Numbered from the stretch's first letter, positions 50,657 through 61,089 are shown. The stretch: DNA of 64,000 nucleotides from Arabidopsis thaliana (GCF_000001735.4 NC_003075.7:15501001-15565000), one strand, 5' to 3'. The notes: generated by a model from the sequence alone, not told the origin. Numbers and translations: made by a program.

Positions 50657-51384
50657 TTAGAAAATCATGATTATTCATTTTGTCTTATATCTTATAATAG
50701 TCACTAATAAATATCTGATTTTTACAAAATATTTTTATGGTGAAAGAAACATCTGATGGTAGCAATGAGGGCCTACAACCAACTTCTTCAAGAATCTGGT
50801 GGAGCTAGTTGTGTCATGTTTCATGACACTCCTATTTTTATAAATCTTTCGCGTAGTACCTATGTCGCAAATAAAAGATTTTGGTTAACCGCTAAAAGTT
50901 GAAAAGAATTGATCACCAAAAGCTTGTAATTCGAATATTCGGTTATGATCTGTATCTTTGCTAACTCACTTGTTACCTAATTGTAGTTCGAATTCGAGTT
51001 CTATGTGCTCTTGTTGTCACCTGTTGTCTGTGCAATAATGGGATCCCAACATCCCCGAGGATGGCCTTGTCGTTATCAATGGGCCAGATGACAGTAAAGC
51101 GAGGTTCAGTACAAAGTGATCATTTCCGAATCGATTCGTATTTCGAACGTATCTGACACGTGTCAAATCGCCGCGTCTGTACGCGCGCGTGAAGCTCAGG
51201 AACCGAAGCGTCTCGTAGGTTTAATGATGACCTCGTAGGTTTGTCGCCCAATCGCCTCTATTTATATTAGATTAAACCCTCGGGAAATCATTTTCCGCCG
51301 CTTGCAAGAAGAATCTAAGGTAGCTCTCGCTCTCTCCTCTGCGAATTATTTTGTACTCTCGATTCTTTATCGATTTTTCCGGCA
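50657..51384. other. ASY2 3' flank and promoter of transposon gene
   Basis: The first ~300 bases include possible ASY2 3' UTR or a last exon. From about 51000 the base composition becomes GC-richer, as in the following transposon gene. A TATA-like element (tatttatatt) lies at 51259-51268 and a probable leader at about 51295-51384. No LTR could be matched to the other side of the block. Confidence 0.45.
51259..51268 (+). promoter_or_regulatory. TATA-like box of the transposon gene
   Basis: The sequence tatttatatt lies ~115 bases before the ATG of the three-exon transposon gene, in otherwise GC-richer DNA. The position is plausible for a TATA box; transcription is not shown. Confidence 0.35.
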
Positions 51385-53962
51385 ATGGGTAAGGTTGTTC
51401 TTGTCTCTCCGTCCTCTTCTTCCTCTGAGAGCGAAGTATCATTAGTTCGCCGAAACTCTCGGTTAACCGGGAATCCAAGTAACGAAGCTCAGTCTAGTCG
51501 ATCTAACCGGATCGAGATTCCGACGTTGCTTGATGAGCCAGATCGGGAGGGTTCCGGTGGACATCTCGCTGCTCCTGAAGATCCGGTGGATTTCTTAGCT
51601 CAGTTCGACCCACTCATCGACCTGGAGGATGCTTATAACACGCAGCCGCAGTATACAGAGGCTGAAGTTAATGCGAGATTACTTCATGAGGATCATGTTG
51701 AATTTGACCTCGTCCCAGTGGTTAGCTGGAACACCGAGATCACCGCGAAAAAGACCCTTTCAACAACCGAGTCAGTCGCGGAAGTATTTGCCTTGTGTGG
51801 CTCCGGAGATCGCCCGCTCACTTGCATGATTCCCGGAGAAAATGAGCGTCCATGGAATCCCCCTCGAGGGTACGTCTGTATGTATGAAGCCTACTTCAGA
51901 CAATGTCACCTCTGGTTTCCAATTCCGTCTCTGATCATCTCCTTTCTGAATCGCCGTCATATGGCGTTCTCCCAGCTTACACCGGCGGCGATCTGCAATT
52001 TTGTTGCCGCTCTGACCTTCGGCGCTGAAGAAGGTTACCTGGTAAATGTTCGTTGTTTTGAGGAAATGACGACGTTGAAAGCTATCAGGTCGCCCGGCTA
52101 TTGGGTGGTGAACAACCGCCCAAAGCATAACTTTCTTCCCGGTCCTAAAGTCAGTAACTTCAAGAACTGGGAAGAATATTACTTCTACGTCAGGGTCGAC
52201 CTCGAGTCGTATGAGCGTCCGTTCTCGGGGAGGAAAAGGATGTGGACGGAGTTTCCTGGTAGATTTCTTTTAAATAGATAGGGTAAAGATATGTCGATCC
52301 CGATTAGATTCTCATAGCTTTTTCTTTTGTTGCAGATCGATACAGGCCTAGTCCGGATTTTCCCGTCGAGTTCGAAGGAGTTTTAGAGGCGATCTTCCGA
52401 GCTCGTCGTCGTACCTGGAAAGACGTCACGAGGTCGCGCGTCAACAGGATAATGGGGAAGGTCAGGAAATCCTTCATTAGCTTCGCTGCTGGGCTTTTAA
52501 ACATGCCACCTCCCCCAGCTCCCATCGAAGAGGAAAGACAGCCTTTAGACGGAGAGGCGGCTGCGTCAAATCCTCCCGTTAGTGCCGGCCCTTCCGGTGT
52601 TGATCAGGTCTCCCATGAGATGGTCAACCCGGAGTCTCAAGACAGGATGTGTCTTGAAGGGGCCGACGTCGTGCCAGCTCAAGAGATCGCCGAGTGCGAT
52701 CGAAGTCAGTCCGTTCAGGTCGTCGAGCCTGAAGTTCAAAATATTACCGACGACCGCTCCGTCGTCGTTTATGCCGCCCCTCCAGCAGGCGAAGAGGTCA
52801 ACACGGGCCTAACTATCCTTGATCAAGACAAGGACGAAACCGTTGCTGAGCCCGGGATTTCCAGGAGGTCCCGTGAGGAGAAAGGGAAAGGAGGGGCTAA
52901 CCAATCCAAGAAGAGGTCGGCTTCTGAAGCCGGTTTAGATGAGGCCGCTGCTCCAAAGACGTTTCGCCTGTCGCGAGGCGAGACTCTTAATTCTGACCAG
53001 TTTACGTTCAAGTATTCTGGTGAGAAATTCCTCGTGAGAGATCAAGAGGCCGCCAGCCATCTTTGGCGCAACTTGATGCTCCCTGGGACGAAGGATTTCC
53101 CTAATCCTGACGATCTGGTTCTAAAAGAGGGATATCAGAAGTTTGCCAGATCATCACTTGAGGTACGCGCTAGTTACATGTCTTCCTGTGGCTTAGTATC
53201 CTAGTATTTTGGCTTTAAACATGGCTCTTTTTCCAGACCGCCGCCCTGGCTAACGATCTGATCGCGACATACGATCGCAAGTTGAAGCTGAAGCTCGCCG
53301 ACAGAGAGGCCTTCGATAATCTGAAGAAGTGCGCAGACCAGGCCAAAGCCATCTATGCCAAAGACATGAAGGAAATGGCTTCATTGAGAGATGCTGCCGA
53401 GATTCATAAAGCGGAGATGAGCTCGTTGAACGACGAGGTCAAGAGGCTCAATAGTCGAGAAGCTGATCTTCAGAAAGAGTTCAGCGATCTTCAGGTTGCA
53501 TTGGTTGCTGTAAAAGAGCACGGGGAGAGGGAGTGCAACAGGTTGCGGAATGACCGAGCTGCTAAAGTCGCCCGTACTACAAAGAAAGCCCAAGCTCGTC
53601 TTGATAGAGTGAAGGCTTATCTCAAGGAGCAAGAGGACCTCGTCGGGCCAAAGGTGGATGCTGAGAATCAAGCCAGAGGCGCTGAGGAGATAGTGGGCAT
53701 CCTTATGCAGAGAGGTGCGAAGATTGCGGCATCTGAACTCAGCGGCCTTAAGGAGTTAACCAAAAGGGCGACCGACGAAGTTAATGCCTTGAACGTTATC
53801 GAGCTCGGGGACGATGATCTTAACATGTCCCCAGATCAGCTCGGTTTTTCGAGGCAAATCTCCCAAGTTGCTCCAGTGGCGGACCAGCACGGCTCAAATG
53901 TCGACCTGTTAGCGGAAGTGATTCGACGTGTAAGCGTTGAAGAAACGAACCAGACGACCTGA
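51385..53962 (+). CDS. Gypsy-type transposon protein (Transposase_28-like), intact
   Basis: Transposon-derived gene with three exons, 51385-52258, 52336-53162 and 53237-53962. GT-AG introns and matching phases give an uninterrupted 808-residue protein. The N-terminus is Ser-rich (MGKVVLVSPSSSSSESE). A central part matches, by eye, the putative gypsy-type transposon family Transposase_28 (YVCMYEAYFRQCHLWFPIPS, HMAFSQLTPAAICNFVAALTFG). A disordered acidic middle follows, and the last ~230 residues form a coiled coil ending in VEETNQTT. Codon use and GC content are higher than in neighbouring host genes. Such genes accompany Tat-type Ty3/gypsy elements; their function is unknown. A rearranged second copy lies on the minus strand at 61796-62815. 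Confidence 0.75.
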
Positions 53963-54361
53963 ATAGGTCGTCTTTGTAATCTATTTTGAAATATTGATCG
54001 TGGACCCAATTTTCGGGGCGATCTCAAAACTCTTATTTAACCGTGGACCCACTTTCGGGGCGGTTTTTAATTTTAACTTCTATTTTCGATGATTTTCTAT
54101 CTTGCCTGTTTCCGAAGCAGAATAGTTCTTTTTTCCATTTATGAGCTTTGTCATTTTTTGGAAAAGGAAATAGGGGGAAGTCAACCCGTAATTAAGTAAA
54201 TTCCCATTTTCCCAGTTTTGGAGAAAATGGAAATATTAATGTCTCGGAAAAGGAAAATGAGAATTTCCAGATCGCATTTAGGCAAATTCCCAATTCGATT
54301 TCTGTATTTGCCCCTATAAATACTCTGTTGATCGACTATTGTTTCATCGGCCCTTTCGTTG
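53963..54361. other. Transposon spacer with TATA box
   Basis: Downstream part of the first transposon gene. It has two copies of a short motif, gtggaccca followed within ten bases by cggggcg, at about 54000-54020 and 54043-54063. A TATA box (tataaa, 54315-54320) then precedes the second transposon gene. The first ~115 bases recur inverted at about 62200-62315. Confidence 0.5.
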
Positions 54362-55215
54362 GAGAGTGCTGGATCTTCTCCCTTCGTTGGCAAAAATGTT
54401 CCGACTTTCTCGAATGCTGAGGCGATTGAACGAGGGATGCCGTTCTTCAATAACCTTCGAGTTCCCTGGACTCTCCTATTCCAGGCGAGCTCGGAGGAAA
54501 GACGTGAAGCCGAGGGTTTCTTGTCATGTGTCGAGTCTAGGCATAAGGAATACCGCGAGATGCTGAGGTACTATGATGAACGAAGATCTGACATCGCTCG
54601 AAAAATGGCTATGCTGGAGTCTCATCCTCGCCATTGGCTTAAGAATGGTTTTCAGCTTCTGGCTCCGATGCCGGACGTTCTTTTGTCGTATTGTGAGGAC
54701 TGTGATCGAGATGCTGCTGCCGTCTCAAAGGAGAAGAATCCAACAATCATTGCTGATGGGAACTTCATTCCCAGGACGCCTTCTCTATTCTACCTTGGGC
54801 CGGCTGCTACTGATGCTGATACCACGGAGTGTCAGAACTTCGTTAACCAAGTAAGGATTGCTTTGGTTTGTGTTTTCGATATCGGGATGTTTTTTTTTTT
54901 TTAAGAACTTCGTTGCTTTGATTTCTCAGGTCGGATTTCTGCATCAGGATCAATGCCGCGAGCTGCAGTACTTTCGAACCAAGAAACGGAGTGGACTTTC
55001 GTCTCGAAGAGCTCGAAACTCTGATTGCTAAGCTGAAGAAGAAAAGGAGAAGGGTCGTCACTCGTCTGGATGAGGTCGAACAAACGATTAGGGCATTGGA
55101 GATTCGTTCGGAGGATTGGGAGAGAGCTGGTCTGCAACTAGTGGCCCATGCCAGATCGCAAAAGTGTACAAGGAGAATCGAAGAGATTGTGATTGCAAAA
55201 GTGTTACTTATATAG
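54362..55215 (+). pseudogene. Frameshifted transposon ORF of unknown family
   Basis: An open frame runs to a donor after 54850 (NFVNQ, gtaagg). It includes an ATG at about 54437 (MPFFNNLRVPWTLLFQ), although the frame stays open upstream. After an acceptor at 54929 the in-phase frame (VGFLHQDQCRELQ) soon stops. A second frame starting near 54985 runs as a coiled coil (FRLEELETLIAKLKKKRRR) to 55215. The simplest reading is one gene broken by a small indel near 54975-54990. I do not recognise the family. Its TATA box, spacing and GC content link it to the transposon gene upstream. Confidence 0.5.
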
Positions 55216-55731
55216 AGAAGAGGAGATTCTGTGTTCGTAGTTGGAATAGGAATCGCAGGAGTTATAGAGATAAGAGCTCCGGTCCCAAGTCATTTTCGAT
55301 TTGGAGGACTCGCATAGAGTTTTAAATTTTTTAATTTTTTTAACAAACGCAAAAATTAGCCTGATTAAAGTTATTGATAGAAATTGCATTAAAAATTAAA
55401 ACATCATCACTGCAAATAAAACAATATTTTAACTCATCTTTTCCTGAAATTGAAGTTGACAAATTTCATGAAGAAAACTTGTAGCAAAAAGAGTAACGTA
55501 GCAACAGAACTTTGGTAAACATTTATTACATCATTCAAAAAAGGTCTGAGAACAAAGAAAAGCAACAAACATACCCCCAAAAAAGCCTCGAATCCAAAGA
55601 AACAGGTGCTAAATCTTTACCTTTTCAAGACAGAGTTTAACAAATGTTTTCTTGTCTCCTTATTAATCATCTCAAAGAAACTCTTACTGGAGACTTTGGC
55701 GGCTTCATCGAAAGAGCTTTGGTAAAGGTTT
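55216..55731. other. Transposon end and SDH3-2 3' flank
   Basis: The rest of the transposon block gives way at about 55325 to AT-rich host DNA, probably SDH3-2 3' UTR from about 55500. No boundary repeat was found that defines the end of the insertion. Confidence 0.4.
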
Positions 55732-57041
55732 TTAATGGGTCAAGAGTGAGTGAGTACTCTTGATAGTATGATAAATAGCGGCTAATGCAGTAACCGAGGT
55801 GATGACTGGAAGTTGCTGTTGTGTATGGTAAAGGACTTGGTAGAAACTCGGGTAGGTGAGGCAGATCATACCCATCTTCAGGTAGAGAAGGTAGCCAGCG
55901 AAAGTGACACCGGTCAAGTAAACCCCTGAGATTCTGTTGAAAATCGATAGCATGGAGTTCATCTGAGGCTGGTAAACAGAAAGGTGAGGAGATAAAGGGC
56001 GAAAGCTTTTGATTTTTGGTTCCTCCTGTGTTGTCTTTATATCCCCTGAGATTGTAGAAAACAATCGTTTCGATGTTCCCACATCAAGAGCACGGAAAGA
56101 TCGAGTCAATTGAGCACCAACAATTGCAGCTTCAGTAGATTTTGACTTCTGGAAAAATCGAGACAAGGATCACCAGGCAAAAAGGATAAGTTAAGCTGCT
56201 CTTAAACATTACAAAAGCAAAAATCAAACAAAATGTAGACAAAGTCATTTTACCTCTCTCTCCTCTCTAATGGCATTGTTAGTGCCCAAACCAGTACCAA
56301 GAATGTCATTCACAACAGGTTTTGACCTATAAAAGAAAACAACACGTAGTCGAAATGACATCCACAGAGTAATTCTAATAGGTATAAAAAGCACAAGAAA
56401 CAAACACAAACCTACCCGAAAGCTCTGGAGAAACTTGCATAGTTCTGACCAATGTATGAACTACCCCAGGAAGGTTGAGCATTACCAGCAAGCTGCAAAA
56501 CAAGAACGTTTCAAGAGCAGTCAAAACCAACAATTTCTCTACGCATATGCAATAAACAAAACGACCATAACCTCTAATGATTGTTAGGCACTCAAACTAC
56601 AACAGTGATATGAAGCTAAACTCTCTTCTTCATCCCAACCTTTTAGCACTATACTCAACTACAAGCTTTCTCAATCAATCAAAAGGAAACAAATTCTTAA
56701 GGTTAATTTCGACAGATATGTGTCTACTTACACAACAATCTCATCTCAAATTTTTGTTTAAATGAAACGATTAAACACATAACACACCAAAATCCGCAAA
56801 TGGATATATATATATATCATTTCCTGAAAATTTCCGGCGAAGCGAAGCAGAGCTCAGATGGGTAAATCATGAAGTCGAAAGACGAAACTAAACGAATCAC
56901 AAAAAATTTCTCGATCTATCAATAATACCACCAAAAAGACGCAATCAACGAGAGTGAAAAACATACGGATTTGTAAACGGAAAGAGGCGCGGAGACGACG
57001 TCGCGTCGACGAATCGATCGGAAAAGAGCCGTGGCAGCCAT
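55732..57041 (-). CDS. SDH3-2: SDH3-2, succinate dehydrogenase subunit 3 (complex II)
   Basis: Membrane-anchor subunit (cytochrome b type) of mitochondrial complex II. Four exons, 56967-57041, 56416-56492, 56254-56326 and 55732-56148, join in phase to 213 residues. The long presequence (MAATALFRSIRRRDVVSAPL) is basic and Ser/Arg-rich. The mature domain begins near FRPLSPHLSVYQPQMNSMLSIFNRISG, where SPHLSVY and the Arg-Ser-type SIFNRISG are conserved quinone-side motifs. Three hydrophobic segments follow (VYLTGVTFAGYLLYL, MICLTYPSFYQVLY, VITSVTALAAIYHTI). All frames are intact despite the flanking transposons. A. thaliana has two SDH3 genes; the number is taken from gene order. Confidence 0.93.
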
Positions 57042-57752
57042 GGACTGAATCAGATGAGAATTCTCTGCTAATGATCTTCCTGCGTAAATTCGAGAGAAGT
57101 AAGCCAACAAAAGAAATGGGATCTCGATTAAATCAGCCCTAATTATTTCATAAAAATTAAAATAAATTAGAGGGTAATTGCGTAAATTACAAATTCCCCA
57201 ACGAAAGTTATCCGCACGTTTCACAATGAGATTATTGAAACCTCTGGCTCCTTTAGCGGGTCTCTCCGGTGAGTGCTACAAACAAGTCAAGTGATAAAAA
57301 CTTCGGAACCACTGTAGTGGTTGTAGTTGTTCCGTATAAGTTTTGGCGTGGTGGTGGGTTCCAAAGAATAAGAACCAAACAATGAGCTAGCCAGCTGTGT
57401 CGTCGTTGGTTCTTACATCGCTAGTTTTGTGGTAGCTTCTTCTCGGGCTAGTTTTGTGACCGCTTCTTTGAAAACTTATAAGCTTAAAGAAAGATAATAT
57501 CCAATCCAATGAAAATAAACTATAAAGTATAAAGTGACAAAATTTTGAAAACTTCTTCTCTTTAACCATCACATTACATAACAAAGGTTTTTTAGCAGAG
57601 AAACATTAAGTTTAGTTCCCTGACAAAAGCTTATTCCAGAAACATATCCACTGCTCGTTGTTCTAAAAGGCAAAAGTTCCTTGGACATAGAACCCACCAT
57701 GATCTAAACCTCATCTCTTAAAACCCAAGTGGCAAGAATTTACCAAATCTCC
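57042..57752. other. SDH3-2 promoter and spacer
   Basis: SDH3-2 leader lies next to 57042. The rest has no clear gene. A short ATG frame at 57226 (MRLLKPLAPLAGLSG, then a gtgagt donor) looks like a first exon but has no visible continuation. The part from about 57560 may be the 3' UTR copied with the HSP70 fragment. Confidence 0.4.
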
Positions 57753-58111
57753 TCACTTTTTCACTTCCTCGTACTCTGCCTCTGGAGCTTGATCACTGCC
57801 TCCCTCAGATCCTCCTCCTGGTGCAGAGCCTCCACCAGAACCACCAGACATGTGCTCCCCAATCTTAGAAACAGCTTTGTTTGCCGCCTCAATCTTGGCC
57901 TTGATCTCGTTGAGATCATCCCCAGAGGAAGCGCTCCTTAGATCTGCCACAGCATCTTCAATCTCCTTGGCGATTTCACTTGGGATCTTCTCTCTGTATT
58001 CACCAAGACTCTTCTCTATGCTGTAAATTGTTGTGTCAGCTGTGTTCTTGGTGTCGATCAATTCTTTTCTTTGTCTTTCTGAGCATGCAACTCTGCTTCT
58101 CTCACCATCTT
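57753..58111 (-). pseudogene. Fragment of mitochondrial HSP70 C-terminus
   Basis: Translates to the end of a mitochondrial HSP70: KMVREAELHAQKD, then ELIDTKNTADTTIYS-type sequence and the lid helices. It ends in the Gly/Ser-rich tail GGSGGGSAPGGGSEGG and EEVKK. The first part (58111 to about 58066) and the rest (from 58061) are in different frames, with a one-base loss around the KDKEK codons. The ATPase and most of the substrate domain are absent. A. thaliana has an HSP70-like locus (AT4G32208) in this neighbourhood, which may be the same relic. A chaperone function is unlikely. Confidence 0.8.
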
Positions 58112-58144
58112 AGGTCTCACGGACATGTTACGTGATCGAGAAGA

Positions 58145-58245
58145 AGCAGCGAAAGAAGGATATAGCAATTAAAGGACGAAGAGCGAGCTGCGCCGTCGGA
58201 GCGACCAGCTCGCGAATCAATGAAGGCGCCAAGTTGCAGGATTAT
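58145..58245 (+). pseudogene. Tat-type gypsy pol fragment, left part
   Basis: Plus-strand frame that, after removing the inserted element and one ATTAT copy, continues into 61587-61790. Together they read as the stretch just before reverse transcriptase in Tat-type Ty3/gypsy polyproteins. The left part alone is weakly conserved, and a stop lies at about 58163. Confidence 0.45.
58241..58245. repeat. Target-site duplication, left copy (ATTAT)
   Basis: Five bases directly before the left LTR, repeated exactly after the right LTR at 61582-61586. Five base pairs is the usual duplication size for plant LTR retrotransposons. Confidence 0.85.
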
Positions 58246-58723
58246 TGTTAACGTAAACCAGAAATGAATAAACAGAGTTTGAAATCAATAGAACAGAGAG
58301 ATGAAAATAGAGTACTCCGATTAACACACTTGATACAACGTTCGTAAAGAGACGCGATATCAACTTCTCACCTACAAGAGACTCGACGAGAGCTCCGGTA
58401 AAACGATGAGGGAAATCTAGAAGTCTCTAGAGAGAGATTACAACCAGATTATTCGATAATGAAAGCATGAGCATAACATGTTGCTCTTATACAAAAAGGT
58501 AAAGAAAGTAAACGTTAACCACGTTAATAACGATCGCCGTTAACGTCCATTTGCATTGCCAGCTCGCCAGCTCACAACACGTGCTTTGCTTAACATCCCT
58601 GACTTCACATTTCCAGATCGCCAGCTCACAACACGTGCTTTGCTTAACATCCCTGACTTCACATTTCCAGCTCGCCAGCTTGACCCCTGAACGCTATAGC
58701 TTGACTTCAGTTTTCCTATAACA
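58246..58723 (-). repeat. 3' LTR (left on the plus strand)
   Basis: 478 bp from tgttaacgtaaacc to cctataaca. On the element strand it starts TGTTATAGG and ends TTAACA. It contains a 54-bp tandem repeat, each unit with a CACGTG palindrome (58578-58583 and 58632-58637). A TATA-like site (TGTATAAGAG on the minus strand) lies near 58485-58494. Confidence 0.9.
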
Positions 58724-58745
58724 AATCTCCCCTCTTCAGAGAACC
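58724..58745 (-). other. Polypurine tract of the TR-GAG element
   Basis: On the minus strand the bases just before the 3' LTR are purine-rich (GAAGAGGGGAGATT). This is the expected primer site for plus-strand DNA synthesis. Confidence 0.65.
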
Positions 58746-58919
58746 TTGACCTCAAGGTTCATGGAAACATATTTGCCAGTTTATAGAGTAACTCCATGTA
58801 GCCTCTTCCACATAAATCAACATGAATCATAGCTTTCCTTTTACCAAGTCCTAAACCTTGAATCGCCAAGCTTGTGACAACTTCATCATCCTCTGTTGTC
58901 TAATTCGTAGTTACTCTTT

Positions 58920-61070
58920 CTACGGATTTGTCAGTAAATCTGTAGCCCTTGCATCTGTCTTGTATTTAAACCACCAATCTTTGCCTAATTTCCTCACTCC
59001 CAAAGTTGAAACACAACTTTTGCTACCAAACAAGTGCATATATGTGAGCATCTTCATTGTCAAACTCTGAAACAGACCCTGAAGAAGGAGAATGCTGAAG
59101 CTCATCTTTATGCACTGAATCATAGGAGAACCAGTGTGAATTTGACCCTGAAGTGACACAATCTCCCGACCCGTTTCATGTCTGCTTGGATCTCCCATTC
59201 TTCGATCATAGAGAAGTGACAAAAAGCTAGATGTTGTAGATTTCATGACTAAGACCATCCAAGACCAGTGATCACCACTCATTTCAACATGCACCATGGT
59301 CTTGCTCTTCCAACAATGCCAAACCGCAAAATGATAAGTCATACGCAAATTGAAAGAATTCAGTCTCGTGAAACCCTCTTCCCCAAATTTATACTTGAAC
59401 CACCACCGTTTGGTAAACTTGATCTTTTTGTTTCTCATCACTTCTTGAATGACTAAACTGGTTTGCAACAGCAGCCTCTTTACCATTGTAATCCGGTCAT
59501 ACACAAATTGTTCTCCATGACCTGCATCACTCTCTGTTATCCCAAGTATCATGCTAAGCAAACATCTCACATCAACAATCCTGGCCACAATGAACATCTC
59601 TTGATGTTCTCTCTTATCAGACATTAGCTGAAAGTGTGTTGTATATCCATGTTCTCTCATCATTTGTAAATTTCTATTCACGAACTTAAATTTCCAGGAC
59701 TTGAATCTGATATGTAACCCTATTGGAAGTGATTCATGATCCCCTTGGTCTTGTGAGCTGGTTTTAAATTTGAACTTCCAGGATTTGAGAGACTTACTAG
59801 GCTTCTTCTGGACATGGACGGTAGCACTTCCACAACTAGAGTGTAATTCATCAACAACAAATCCAATTGATGACAGCATTTGATTCATTGTTGCATCAAC
59901 TTTATCAAAATCCTTAAGGTTTGAACGAACCTTCTGAAGTTGTGAGACACCTTCTATGTCTATGGAGTGAAACGCGGCTTGATCTTGAATCAACGGCTTA
60001 TGTTCAATCCATGAATCTGTTTCACACTCTTCTATGTTGAATCCAAAGACGTCCCCAGCATCCGAATTTTGATCATCATCACTAGACATAGCATCATCAA
60101 TTTCAACCAAATATTTCTTCACCGTCGCAACCGCATTCTCTACCAAGTCTGAACCACTAAGGAATCGATCTCCATCATTACCTATCATGCAATTACCATC
60201 ATTAATCATAGAAGTTCCTGCAGCATTACTTGAAACATGTTGAGCTTCTTTCTGATAATCATCACTCTTTTTTCTGATAAGCACACTCTTTGGGTGAGCC
60301 ATCTCATATAATCTTCCCAACATTAAACATTGTTGAATTGTCTGAGGTCCAAACATCCTAACATTCAGTTGAGTATCAGTTCTCAAACCTGCCAAGTAAA
60401 CACTAACCAAGTAATCTTCAGCGAAGTTCAATCTAGTGCTAATCAACTCAAATCGAGCATGATACTCCTCTATTCCTTCAGTCTCCTGCAACTGTGTCAG
60501 TTTTGCAATCGAGTCATTAACATGCTCATCATATCTCACTTGCAACAACAGTTTGTAACTCCACCAATCATGCCTAACATGCTTCCACCACATCGATTGT
60601 ACAATTGATTGGTGCAAAGTCGCAGCAGTGTCATCGAAATGGAGTGAAGCGAAGCCAACTTTCAATTCCTCCGGAGTACGATCAATTAAGAAAAATTGTT
60701 CAATCTGGAACAACCATTCTGTAATTCTATCACCATTAAATCTGAGATGCTCAAGTCTCGCAAAATCAGATCTCTCTTCCAATGGAAAATATTTGTTCGA
60801 CATACCGACTCTCTCTTTGCTGGTGTCAGGAGTGACGATCGGAGCTGTAGATATCAGCTGTGAGGATCTTCCAATGTTGTAAGCTCTCGTATCCAACATT
60901 GATTCTCCGATGCACGGTGAGGATTGAACACCAAATTGCTGATTCGTCGTCGCCGCTTTGCCGGAACGCACATCAGATTTGTGACCACAAACCACTTTCA
61001 ATGACGGATACATAGTTTCGTGAATAGCTGAAACCTCCCGATAAAACATCTGCGAACGAGTTTCTGCCAT
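58920..61070 (-). CDS. Gag-like protein of the TR-GAG element
   Basis: Uninterrupted 716-residue ORF filling most of the element. It starts at the ATG beginning MAETRSQMFYREV, shortly after the primer binding site. Residues ~95-270 resemble the Ty3/gypsy Retrotrans_gag domain (LEHLRFNGDRITEWLFQIEQ, IEEYHARFELISTRL, YLAGLRTDTQLNVRMF). There is no CCHC zinc knuckle and no protease motif. The C-terminal half is unusual: a short tryptophan-rich motif recurs four times (SWKFKF twice, WWFKYK twice). The protein probably forms or joins virus-like particles supplied with enzymes in trans; this is inference from the category. Confidence 0.75.
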   Translation of the reverse strand: MAETRSQMFYREVSAIHETMYPSLKVVCGHKSDVRSGKAATTNQQFGVQSSPCIGESMLDTRAYNIGRSSQLISTAPIVTPDTSKERVGMSNKYFPLEERSDFARLEHLRFNGDRITEWLFQIEQFFLIDRTPEELKVGFASLHFDDTAATLHQSIVQSMWWKHVRHDWWSYKLLLQVRYDEHVNDSIAKLTQLQETEGIEEYHARFELISTRLNFAEDYLVSVYLAGLRTDTQLNVRMFGPQTIQQCLMLGRLYEMAHPKSVLIRKKSDDYQKEAQHVSSNAAGTSMINDGNCMIGNDGDRFLSGSDLVENAVATVKKYLVEIDDAMSSDDDQNSDAGDVFGFNIEECETDSWIEHKPLIQDQAAFHSIDIEGVSQLQKVRSNLKDFDKVDATMNQMLSSIGFVVDELHSSCGSATVHVQKKPSKSLKSWKFKFKTSSQDQGDHESLPIGLHIRFKSWKFKFVNRNLQMMREHGYTTHFQLMSDKREHQEMFIVARIVDVRCLLSMILGITESDAGHGEQFVYDRITMVKRLLLQTSLVIQEVMRNKKIKFTKRWWFKYKFGEEGFTRLNSFNLRMTYHFAVWHCWKSKTMVHVEMSGDHWSWMVLVMKSTTSSFLSLLYDRRMGDPSRHETGREIVSLQGQIHTGSPMIQCIKMSFSILLLQGLFQSLTMKMLTYMHLFGSKSCVSTLGVRKLGKDWWFKYKTDARATDLLTNP

Positions 61071-61089
61071 TGATTCCGAGGAAACGCTT

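Noticed and set aside
57226-57290. Possible first exon (MRLLKPLAPLAGLSG) of a mitochondrial gene
   Set aside because: It is followed by a good donor, but no in-frame second exon with recognisable protein was found before the HSP70 fragment.
58540-58755. 71-residue minus-strand ORF with repeats
   Set aside because: It is the translation of the LTR tandem repeat, not a gene. The same frame appears in the other LTR at 61398-61598.
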